Origin: CAYMUB01 sp964393545
Lineage (GTDB): Bacteria; Patescibacteriota; Microgenomatia; Daviesbacterales; UBA10151
Direction: 5' to 3'
NCBI GenBank assembly: GCA_964393545.1
Contig: CAYMUB010000028.1
Coordinates: 1 to 17,349 of the forward strand
DNA: 17,349 bases
Positions 1 to 4,891 of the stretch are shown here, piece by piece (position 1 is the stretch's first letter; every line of letters begins with the position of its first letter). The notes under the pieces were generated by a model that saw nothing but the letters and a program-made list of their open reading frames with translations, had not been told where the DNA came from and did no database searches. Made by a program: the position numbers and the translations under genes.

Positions 1-110
1 ACGAACAGCTTCAATTGAGTAGTTTAATGTAATCATCATGTTTCCAATCTTTTTGTGTCTAGTAAAGCTAACAGGGACAGAGGAATTAAACCATTTCTTT
101 ATCCACTTTG

Positions 111-136
111 TGATATCATAAATCAAAGGAGGTGAG
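111..136 (+). promoter_or_regulatory. Extended -10 and perfect Shine-Dalgarno of the DUF4177-like gene
   Basis: An extended -10 (TGA then TATCAT, 111-119) is followed by AAAGGAGGTGA at 125-135. This is an 11-base match to the usual 16S rRNA 3' end, with GGAGG 7 bases before the ATG at 140. No convincing -35 is visible. The site decides the start codon of the small gene. It contrasts with most other first genes in this window, which show no ribosome binding site. Confidence 0.6.
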
Positions 137-139
137 AGT

Positions 140-301
140 ATGAAAGAATTTAAGGTCTTAACACACCTAAGAGGATCAGGATCTGCAGAGCAATTAGAAG
201 AAGACTTAAATAGAGGAGCAGAAGAGGGATGGGAATTAGTGTCTGTAGCTGATGGTCCAGTACTTGCGCTATATAGTTTTTGGAGGAGGAAAGCATCATA
301 A
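140..301 (+). CDS. Small DUF4177-like protein (53 aa)
   Basis: The 53-residue protein begins MKEFKVLTHLRG and contains LEEDLNRGAEEGWELVSV, the pattern typical of DUF4177: an opening beta strand with a K-V motif, an amphipathic helix, then an EGWELV strand. The C-terminal half ends in a short strand with FWRRK. The function of this family is not known to me, so none is assigned. The start is fixed by a perfect Shine-Dalgarno 7 bases upstream. There is no signal peptide or membrane segment. It stands alone, about 90 bases upstream of the VapBC promoter, in a stretch that looks accessory. The call rests on a remembered family pattern and not on an alignment. Confidence 0.65.
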   Translation: MKEFKVLTHLRGSGSAEQLEEDLNRGAEEGWELVSVADGPVLALYSFWRRKAS

Positions 302-311
302 AGCATATTTA

Positions 312-358
312 TTCTATCTCTTGATACATACGCATTAGTTAATGAAAGTGAGATAGAA
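312..358. repeat. 9-bp inverted repeat / left flank of the vapBC module
   Basis: TTCTATCTC (312-320) and GAGATAGAA (350-358) form a perfect 9-bp inverted repeat with a 29-base loop. No T-tract follows, so it is not an obvious terminator. A diverged relative in the same orientation lies at 1107-1152, just past vapC. The two therefore bracket the vapBC module. Confidence 0.4.
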
Positions 359-391
359 AGTTGATTAGAATTAGTTCAAAATAATTTGCGT

Positions 392-420
392 TTGACAAGC
401 CTCTGAATTTCTGATATTCT
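392..420 (+). promoter_or_regulatory. Sigma70-type promoter of vapBC, leaderless
   Basis: A perfect -35 TTGACA (392-397), a 17-base spacer and an extended -10 (TGA then TATTCT, 412-420) give the clearest promoter in the window. Transcription should start at about 427, which is the GTG start codon of vapB. The message is therefore predicted to be leaderless, and no Shine-Dalgarno is present. Confidence 0.8.
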
Positions 421-426
421 GAAAAT

Positions 427-684
427 GTGAAAGCAGTGAGTATTGTTCGAGATCGAGGTCAATTGACCATACCTGATTCTATTCGTCAGATAGTTGACTG
501 GGTTACTCCTATGTCTGCTGTAACTATTTCAGTAATCAAACCTGATGAGATTATTATAACACCTCACCAAAAACAAGTTAATTGGGATCAAATCTGGGAA
601 AACATAAGAAAATCGAGAGCTATTAAAGGTAAAGGCAACATCAGCACTGCAGAATTTTTAGAACAAGATCGTAATTCACACTAA
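427..684 (+). CDS. vapB: AbrB/MazE-fold antitoxin of a VapBC-type module
   Basis: This is an 85-aa antitoxin that should bind the PIN toxin encoded next to it and repress their shared promoter. Residues about 1-48 fit a SpoVT-AbrB swapped-hairpin DNA-binding domain: an RDRGQLTIPDSIR core, then a strand-rich stretch ending near DEIIITP. The tail from about residue 50, with the WDQIWENIRKSR helix, is the expected toxin-binding part. The start is GTG, 7 bases after the end of the -10, so the mRNA would be leaderless. A second GTG at 436 is the alternative start and would still keep the AbrB core. The stop overlaps the vapC start as TAATG. The VapB name is by context; AbrB-type antitoxins also pair with other toxins. 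Confidence 0.82.
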   Translation: MKAVSIVRDRGQLTIPDSIRQIVDWVTPMSAVTISVIKPDEIIITPHQKQVNWDQIWENIRKSRAIKGKGNISTAEFLEQDRNSH

Positions 685-1103
685 TGAATACTCTAGTCAT
701 AGATACCTCAGTTTTTGTTAAGTGGTTGAATCAAGATAAAGAGCAAAATCTTGAGAACGCGGATAAAATTCTTCAAGAAGTCAAAACTGGTGAGACAGAA
801 ATTATTGTTCCTGAGCTAGTTAAATACGAACTCGGAAACGTTTTGCTGAAAGGTAAGCAATTAACGCCAGACCAAGCATATATCTCACTTGGAACAGCCT
901 ACTCTTTGCCCGTAACATTTGTTACCGAATCGAAACAGCAAGCAAAAGAAACATATAAATTAGCGTACAAATTGGGAGTAAGCTACTATGATGCTTCGTT
1001 TATGTCTTTAGCAAAGCAATATGATGCTACGTTAGTCACTGATAACATCAAACATCAAGGAAAAGATTTGAGTATAAAAGTGATAGCCCTCAAGGATTAT
1101 TGA
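684..1103 (+). CDS. vapC: PIN-domain ribonuclease toxin VapC
   Basis: This is a 139-aa PIN-domain protein of typical VapC length. VapC toxins are Mg2+-dependent endoribonucleases, often cutting tRNA or rRNA, held in check by the cognate antitoxin. The acidic active-site residues are in place: D7 in VIDTSVFVKW, E49 in KYELGN, D103 in SYYDASFMSLA and D120 in LVTDN. The start codon overlaps the vapB stop by one base (TAATG), so translation is probably coupled; no Shine-Dalgarno is seen. A hairpin terminator overlaps the last codons. All catalytic positions are kept, so the toxin should be active. Its target cannot be read from sequence. Confidence 0.9.
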   Translation: MNTLVIDTSVFVKWLNQDKEQNLENADKILQEVKTGETEIIVPELVKYELGNVLLKGKQLTPDQAYISLGTAYSLPVTFVTESKQQAKETYKLAYKLGVSYYDASFMSLAKQYDATLVTDNIKHQGKDLSIKVIALKDY

Positions 1104-1118
1104 GGTTTCTATCTTTTT
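1088..1118 (+). terminator. Intrinsic terminator overlapping the end of vapC
   Basis: CCTCAA (1088-1093) pairs with TTGAGG (1100-1105) around a 6-base loop, followed by TTTCTATCTTTTT. The hairpin includes the vapC stop codon. The stem is short, but position and T-tract fit an intrinsic terminator. Confidence 0.6.
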
Positions 1119-1152
1119 GATAAATCTCCATCAACTTGCTAAAATGAGATAG
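1107..1152. repeat. Diverged right flank of the vapBC module
   Basis: TTCTATCT (1107-1114), then TTGATA and CAT blocks and GAGATAG (1146-1152), occur in the same order and nearly the same spacing as at 312-358. By hand alignment with one gap about 70% of positions agree. The left part overlaps the vapC terminator T-tract. Significance is uncertain in such AT-rich DNA. Confidence 0.3.
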
Positions 1153-1225
1153 TATGTGTGGGAGAAAGAGTTCGGAATAACTTGCATCTCCTGTTCCAAA
1201 TCCATCAAAGTGCCTAACCTTGAGT

Positions 1226-1615
1226 TTAACTAACTTCAAGCAAAGATGCTAATTCTTCAGGATTTATGGCAGTTGAGCGGAGGATAGAAGGAACACCAAA
1301 AAACTCTCTTGTATACTGATCAAAATCCAAGGGTTTTCCGACTAAAGGATCATATACAGTTTCATCTGCCATACAGACCATATGCCAATACCATCTAGTT
1401 TTTCCACTAGGGATATTGGGTATAAGATGAGTGTTGTTTCCTGCTGGTTTTAATTCTGCAAGGCTAGGGTTAATCCCATGCTTTTTAAGAAAACGGGCTA
1501 CATTCCAAGCAGTTGTTTCACAACCTACACTAGGATATCCTGTTTGGGTAAGTTCCTGCCCAGTTTTGGTAAGATATGCACTTATTTCAGAATTATCATG
1601 TTGTTCAAAAGACAT
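1226..1615 (-). CDS. Putative papain-like (C39/transglutaminase-fold) cysteine hydrolase, 129 aa
   Basis: I do not recognise a specific family. The protein has the ordered Cys...His...Asp pattern of papain-fold enzymes: C32 at the start of a helix (SVGCETTAWNVARFL), H78 in WYWHMVCM, and D89 in VYDPLVG. The pattern 'helix-capping Cys, then His-Met-Val, then Val-Tyr-Asp-Pro' occurs in bacteriocin-type C39 peptidases, transglutaminase-like proteins and papain-fold polymorphic toxins. There is no signal peptide, membrane segment or extra domain, so it would act in the cytoplasm or as a delivered effector. ATG at 1615 is preferred over TTG at 1618, because a -10 ends 6 bases upstream and the mRNA would begin at or near the ATG. 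It lies divergent to tRNA-Thr and convergent with vapBC. Confidence 0.5.
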   Translation of the reverse strand: MSFEQHDNSEISAYLTKTGQELTQTGYPSVGCETTAWNVARFLKKHGINPSLAELKPAGNNTHLIPNIPSGKTRWYWHMVCMADETVYDPLVGKPLDFDQYTREFFGVPSILRSTAINPEELASLLEVS

Positions 1616-1621
1616 CAAATA

Positions 1622-1650
1622 ATTTTACTAAAAAATGGATTTGATAACAA
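1622..1650 (-). promoter_or_regulatory. Promoter of the papain-like gene, leaderless
   Basis: On the minus strand TTGTTA (1650-1645) and TAAAAT (1627-1622) are 17 bases apart. Six bases separate the -10 from the ATG at 1615, so the transcript would start at or next to the start codon. Confidence 0.6.
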
Positions 1651-1662
1651 CTATTATAGGTT

Positions 1663-1692
1663 TTATCACTATAACTGTAAATTTGTTAAAAT
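1663..1692 (+). promoter_or_regulatory. Promoter of tRNA-Thr
   Basis: TTATCA (1663-1668), an 18-base spacer and an extended -10 (TGT then TAAAAT, 1684-1692) lie just upstream of the tRNA. Its 5' end is at 1702, leaving 2-3 bases of leader at most. It is divergent to the promoter at 1622-1650. Confidence 0.55.
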
Positions 1693-1701
1693 GTCATATG
1701 T

Positions 1702-1773
1702 GCCGGAGTAGCTCAGTGGCAGAGCAGTATTTTCGTAAAATACGGGTCGTGGGCTCGTTTCCCACCTTCGGCT
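1702..1773 (+). tRNA. tRNA-Thr(CGT) with an atypical T-loop
   Basis: The cloverleaf folds by eye. The acceptor stem is GCCGGAG (1702-1708) with CTTCGGC (1766-1772), including one G-U pair. The D-arm is GCTC/GAGC with GG in its loop. The anticodon stem is GTATT/AATAC around TTCGTAA, with anticodon CGT at 1734-1736. The T-stem is GTGGG/CCCAC. The T-loop is CTCGTTT in place of the usual TTCRANY, so T54 and A58 are both missing. CCA is not encoded: the discriminator T is followed by CAT. Threonine codon ACG could also be read by a TGT-anticodon isoacceptor, so this copy may be dispensable. A run of seven T (1776-1782) follows directly. Confidence 0.85.
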
Positions 1774-3407
1774 CATTTTTTTGCTTCTGCCAATGCTGCC
1801 AGGGCAAATTGGTTTTTTGGATCGGCAGATAAAACTAGATTAAAAACTTCTTTGGCTTTTTCCTTATTTCCTGATCCTAAGTAGACTATACCTAAATTAT
1901 TTCTTAGATTAATATTTCTTGGGTTGGCAGTGACAGCCTTTTGCATAAATTCTAAGGCTTTATCATATTGTTTATTTTGAAAATAAATTGCTGCTATGTT
2001 TTGATATGACTGCCAAAGATTAGGGTTAAAATCAATGGCTTTTTGGTAATTTTCTAAGGCTTTATCAGTTTGATTTAGCTCCCTGTAAGTATTTGCCAGA
2101 TTATGATAAGCATCAGCATAATTAGGTTTTAGATCAATCGCTTTTTGGAATTCCCGCAAAGCTGCTTGTTTATCTCCATTCCTGCCATAAACATCACCCA
2201 AATTATTATGGGTATTTGGGGAAGAGGGAGAGGTTTTACCTGTTGCTATCCACAGATTGTCCTCATTTTTCCAGTCAATATTCCTGATAATAGTCCTTAC
2301 ACACAGTAAAATTAATAATCCTGCAAAAACAGCATATCCAAAAAACTTTAATTTCTTTATTTCAAAAAGTTTGGCCAGACCTAATCCACAAACAGCTAAG
2401 ATTCCTATTATAGGGAGATATAAATATCTTTCTGCGACAATCCAGTTTAATCTAAAAGGAGTTAAGGTAGGGGAAAGGGCTATTAAAAAGAAAGACAGCC
2501 AAAAAAAGATAAACTTATTTTTTTTAAAGCTAAAAATAATTCCCGCAAAAAATAACAGGCTGATTATTGCCCGGATAGCAAAGTTTATAGACCCAAATGA
2601 CAGTTCTGAATGATAAAGTGTTAAAGTTTTAGGGAAAAATATTAATTCAAAATAAGATGAAATTGCTACAGGAATAAGTAAAAAGGGGTTATCTGTTCCA
2701 GCTGTTTGATAATGGACAGTTTGCAGAACAGTTTCCCTTTCAGGGATGTTATTTAAAGTAATTAATACATAGCCTAAGGTTACAATAGAAAAAGGAATAG
2801 ACTTTTTCCAATTTTTTCTAAAATTGCCAAAGCAGAATTCTATTAGAGGAAAAATGACAAACAATGATAAGGGCATTTGAGGATGGGACATGAAAGATAG
2901 AAGATAGAAGATAGAAGATAGAAGATAGAATAATTTTCTTTTGGCGGACAAAAGGTAAAATAAGAAAGATAACAAGAAAAAGAATGTATATTGAGGGTAC
3001 ATTCCTCCTGAAATCCAAACCACAGCTTCTGAAATTGCCGGGTGTACAGCAAATATTAAAGCTACAATTAAGGGGAGTTTAGACTGCTTTTCTTTGAAAT
3101 ATAACAGATTAAGCAAAATATAGATTAAAAAAGTTGATCCAATATGGAAAAAAAGATTTGAGAATCTAAAAAGAGCTGGATTTAATCCTCCCAGGTGAAA
3201 AAGGAGAAAGTAAAGAACAGGTCTGATAAAACCAGTAGGATGAGTTGAAATGGCAAAATTAAGATTTCCCAAATTTGGATTATTAACTATATCTGCCAGA
3301 TCGTCTGACAGGAAATCATTATTTAATGAATTTGCATAGGTTATTAAAACAACAAGGAAAAGTAATAAAAACGAAGACCAATTCTTTTTAAACCAGGTAT
3401 AGGGCAT
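1773..3407 (-). CDS. GT-C-type multi-membrane protein with C-terminal TPR repeats (TMTC-like)
   Basis: This 544-aa protein resembles TMTC/PMT-like GT-C glycosyltransferases, which move sugar from a polyprenyl-phosphate donor to acceptors outside the membrane. A first membrane helix (about residues 11-28) is followed by NDFLSDDLADIVNNP, with D35-D36 in the place of the acidic pair of the first external loop. Many hydrophobic helices follow to about residue 370. The last 150 residues hold four TPR units (repeated A-x-x-x-[FY]-x-K-A-[IV]-x-x-x-P). A heptanucleotide repeat encodes FYLLSSIFYLLSF near residues 160-172. The gene lies 18 bases after the LysM gene. Its stop codon shares its first base with the last base of tRNA-Thr. 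The enzymatic role is inferred; donor and acceptor are unknown. Confidence 0.7.
   Translation of the reverse strand: MPYTWFKKNWSSFLLLFLVVLITYANSLNNDFLSDDLADIVNNPNLGNLNFAISTHPTGFIRPVLYFLLFHLGGLNPALFRFSNLFFHIGSTFLIYILLNLLYFKEKQSKLPLIVALIFAVHPAISEAVVWISGGMYPQYTFFFLLSFLFYLLSAKRKLFYLLSSIFYLLSFMSHPQMPLSLFVIFPLIEFCFGNFRKNWKKSIPFSIVTLGYVLITLNNIPERETVLQTVHYQTAGTDNPFLLIPVAISSYFELIFFPKTLTLYHSELSFGSINFAIRAIISLLFFAGIIFSFKKNKFIFFWLSFFLIALSPTLTPFRLNWIVAERYLYLPIIGILAVCGLGLAKLFEIKKLKFFGYAVFAGLLILLCVRTIIRNIDWKNEDNLWIATGKTSPSSPNTHNNLGDVYGRNGDKQAALREFQKAIDLKPNYADAYHNLANTYRELNQTDKALENYQKAIDFNPNLWQSYQNIAAIYFQNKQYDKALEFMQKAVTANPRNINLRNNLGIVYLGSGNKEKAKEVFNLVLSADPKNQFALAALAEAKK
2895..2929. repeat. Heptanucleotide microsatellite, 5 x AGATAGA
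   Basis: Five perfect tandem copies of AGATAGA (TCTATCT on the coding strand) lie inside the membrane-protein gene, near codons 160-172. The unit is not a multiple of three. Gain or loss of one unit would shift the frame and remove the rest of the membrane part and all TPRs. Confidence 0.9.
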
Positions 3408-3414
3408 GAGTTAA

Positions 3415-3443
3415 AGTATACAGGATTATCTGGGGATTGTAAT
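3415..3443 (-). promoter_or_regulatory. Possible internal promoter of the TPR membrane protein
   Basis: ATTACA (3443-3438) and TATACT (3420-3415) are 17 bases apart on the minus strand, and 7 bases separate the -10 from the ATG at 3407. The site lies across the last codons of the LysM gene. There is no Shine-Dalgarno in the 18-base gap, so this promoter would explain expression without one. Confidence 0.45.
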
Positions 3444-4034
3444 AATTATTCCAGGTACAATAAGATCAGGGTTGGAGATTTTGTTAGCATCGGCTATTTT
3501 TTGATATGAATTTATCTCTCCATAAGCCCTGGCTGAGATAGTTGACAGCCAATCTCCATCTTGGACAGTATAGGTATCCCCTTCAATCTTTGAGCCCCAG
3601 ATTGTTGAGCTTCCACCACCAGTAGCTGTTTCAGTGATTGCTACTTGTTCTGCTAATTTTGGTATTTCCAAAACCTGATCTGTTTGGATAAAATCTACAT
3701 CACTTATTTTATTGGTTTTAGCAATCTCATTAAATTTATCTCCATTTTTGTAATATTTTTCTGCTATTAAAAATAGAGTGTCCCCATTTTTTACAATATA
3801 TTTGCCAGGGAGGTTGTCTGTTGAAACATCTGTTTGCTGCTGCTCCTGTTGTGTTTGCTGAGCCGGTCCTAAACTGGATTTACCTCTACTAAAATAATTA
3901 AAGATTAAGATCCCAATTACTAAAATAATCAGTCCGCCTAAAATCATACTAAGTTTTGATTGACTGGTTTTAAAATCACCTTCAATTTTACGCAGGAAGT
4001 CTTTTGTTGGTTGAGAAAAGCCTTTACTATCCAT
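3426..4034 (-). CDS. Membrane-anchored protein with two LysM domains
   Basis: This is a 202-aa protein with a cytoplasmic N-terminus of about 28 residues, one membrane helix (about 29-47, MILGGLIILVIGILIFNYF), a Q-rich linker, and two LysM domains outside the cell (about 78-125 and 155-201). Both LysM units show the typical opening (YIVKNGDTLFLIAEKYY; YTVQDGDWLSTISARAY) and close with a [IL]-x-I-P motif. LysM domains bind N-acetylglucosamine-containing glycans such as peptidoglycan, so the protein probably tethers the membrane to the wall. No catalytic domain is present. It lies directly upstream of the GT-C/TPR protein on the same strand, suggesting a shared envelope role. No Shine-Dalgarno precedes the ATG. 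Confidence 0.82.
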   Translation of the reverse strand: MDSKGFSQPTKDFLRKIEGDFKTSQSKLSMILGGLIILVIGILIFNYFSRGKSSLGPAQQTQQEQQQTDVSTDNLPGKYIVKNGDTLFLIAEKYYKNGDKFNEIAKTNKISDVDFIQTDQVLEIPKLAEQVAITETATGGGSSTIWGSKIEGDTYTVQDGDWLSTISARAYGEINSYQKIADANKISNPDLIVPGIIITIPR

Positions 4035-4074
4035 AATTTTTGAGGGCAGGAACTAGGGCAGATGTTACAAGCTC

Positions 4075-4103
4075 TTTTTAATCTTAATCTAATAAATTGT
4101 CAA
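4075..4103 (-). promoter_or_regulatory. Promoter of the LysM gene
   Basis: A consensus -35 TTGACA (4103-4098) is followed after 17 bases by TAAAAA (4080-4075) on the minus strand. The predicted leader of about 34 bases before the ATG at 4034 has no Shine-Dalgarno. This is the only clear promoter in the window with a longer leader. Confidence 0.5.
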
Positions 4104-4140
4104 GGGGGGAAAGTGTTGCGGGCTTGAGGCTTTAAATATA

Positions 4141-4193
4141 GAACACCTCTATAAAAGTTTAATATACCAGTATAAAACTTTGCAACAATTAGG
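4141..4193 (+). repeat. 53-bp direct repeat, copy A (beyond the hicA stop)
   Basis: Runs from GAACACCT to CAATTAGG. It matches 4777-4829 at 48 of 53 positions with no gap. It holds an imperfect palindrome (AAAGTTT...TATA, CCAG loop, TATA...AAACTTT). It begins 3 bases beyond the hicA stop codon on the minus strand. Weak similarity extends about 21 bases further left, from GGGCT. Confidence 0.9.
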
Positions 4194-4195
4194 AA

Positions 4196-4426
4196 TTAAA
4201 GTAGTTTCTTAAATTCATCAAGAGATAGATTAATTGGTTTTAAAATACCGTTTAGAAGAGTACCTTTGCGAATTACTTTGTGGTTTGGAACTGTAATCAG
4301 TTGTTTCATTTCATTCTGCATTCTTACTAATCTGATATGGCTACCTTTTTGTCTGGAAACAACAAAACCGATTTTTTCTAAAGTCTTAATTACTTCTTTA
4401 CCACTAATTTGAGGAACATTTGACAT
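4196..4426 (-). CDS. hicA: HicA-family mRNA interferase toxin
   Basis: A 76-aa protein with the HicA (YcfA-like) double-stranded-RNA-binding fold. The order is SGKEVIKTLEKIGFVVSRQKGSHIRL, then a strand with VPNHKVIRKGTL, then a C-terminal helix. H30 in KGSHI is the catalytic histidine of the family, and it is intact. HicA toxins cut mRNA or tmRNA independently of the ribosome. The gene follows hicB immediately: the TAA of hicB ends where the ATG begins. It has no Shine-Dalgarno, so it is probably coupled to hicB. Antitoxin-first order is the less common arrangement for this family but is well known. A direct repeat lies 2 bases past the gene. Confidence 0.9.
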   Translation of the reverse strand: MSNVPQISGKEVIKTLEKIGFVVSRQKGSHIRLVRMQNEMKQLITVPNHKVIRKGTLLNGILKPINLSLDEFKKLL

Positions 4427-4666
4427 TTACGGAGTTGAAACTTGAACGGGAACAATAAACCGATCTTTATGAATTTTACCCTCATCTACTTTATCATCAT
4501 CTGCATCTTCTAAATAAAGTTCCATAGCTTCTTTAATATTCTCCATAGCTTCTTCCAAACTATTTCCCTGAGAAGTACAACCTGGAAGATCAGGAATCCA
4601 AACAGAGTATCCTCCGTCTTCTTCTTTTTCAAAAACAGCATCATATTGCAAAACTTTTTGTTTCAT
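4427..4666 (-). CDS. hicB: HicB-family antitoxin
   Basis: A 79-aa antitoxin with the partial RNase H fold of HicB: YDAVFEKEEDGGYSVWIPDLPGCTSQGNSLEEAMENIKEAMELYLED, the classic pattern with the PDLPGC turn and the following helix. It should bind and block the adjacent HicA. The protein ends at residue 79 soon after VPVQVS, without the C-terminal ribbon-helix-helix or helix-turn-helix that many HicB proteins use for autoregulation. Transcriptional self-control is therefore doubtful. The start is ATG with a consensus TATAAT ending 8 bases upstream, predicting a leaderless or nearly leaderless mRNA. hicA follows without a gap. Confidence 0.9.
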   Translation of the reverse strand: MKQKVLQYDAVFEKEEDGGYSVWIPDLPGCTSQGNSLEEAMENIKEAMELYLEDADDDKVDEGKIHKDRFIVPVQVSTP

Positions 4667-4674
4667 ATTTATTA

Positions 4675-4680
4675 ATTATA
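4675..4680 (-). promoter_or_regulatory. -10 element of hicBA
   Basis: A consensus TATAAT on the minus strand (4680-4675) stands 8 bases before the hicB ATG. No good -35 is visible at the proper distance. Confidence 0.6.
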
Positions 4681-4724
4681 CTCCAAAAATTATTACAAAA
4701 CTAGGAATGATTTTACACTGTTAC

Positions 4725-4748
4725 AGTAGTCTAAACTACTCTAAACTA
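4725..4748. promoter_or_regulatory. Candidate operator upstream of hicBA
   Basis: AGTAGT (4725-4730) and ACTACT (4735-4740) form an inverted repeat with a CTAA spacer. CTAAACTA occurs twice (4731-4738 and 4741-4748), 10 bp apart, one helical turn. The site lies about 45 bp upstream of the hicB -10. Binding by any protein is speculation. Confidence 0.3.
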
Positions 4749-4776
4749 AATTTGTGGGCTCAAAGATAAAAATCTT

Positions 4777-4829
4777 GAACACCTGTTTAAAAGTTTATTA
4801 TACCAATATAAATCTTTGCAACAATTAGG
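4777..4829 (+). repeat. 53-bp direct repeat, copy B (upstream of hicBA)
   Basis: Same orientation and length as 4141-4193, with five substitutions and no gap. It lies about 110 bases upstream of the hicB start and ends 25 bases before the -35 of the HD-fold gene. The two copies bracket the whole hicBA module with its promoter. Confidence 0.9.
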
Positions 4830-4853
4830 GATAGATTGATGACTGGACGCAGT

Positions 4854-4882
4854 TTGTACCAACTATAGGTTTATGGTATAAT
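4854..4882 (+). promoter_or_regulatory. Promoter of the HD-fold gene
   Basis: TTGTAC (4854-4859), a 17-base spacer and an extended consensus -10 (TGG then TATAAT, 4874-4882). Nine bases separate the -10 from the ATG at 4892, giving a leader of about 0-3 bases. Confidence 0.7.
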
Positions 4883-4891
4883 TCCTCGATT

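Noticed and set aside
1..126. Open minus-strand frame running off the left edge, reading plausible residues (IYDITKWIKKW...)
   Set aside because: It has no good start codon (only TTG at 126, or ATG at 38) and no promoter or Shine-Dalgarno. About 40 open codons can occur by chance in AT-rich DNA. I see nothing else in 1-110.
1195..1240. Terminator after the papain-like gene
   Set aside because: Only a 5-bp stem (CTTGA/TCAAG) is possible and no T-tract follows on the minus strand.
2895..2929. CRISPR-like short repeats
   Set aside because: The 7-bp units are directly tandem with no spacers, so this is a microsatellite.
2257..3052. Several open frames opposite or parallel to the TPR membrane-protein gene
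   Set aside because: They are shadows of the low-complexity hydrophobic coding sequence and heptamer repeat, with no own promoter or recognisable motif.
4141..4829. Integron attC sites around hicBA
   Set aside because: The repeats have an imperfect palindrome but lack recognisable RYYYAAC/GTTRRRY core sites, and no integrase gene is in view.
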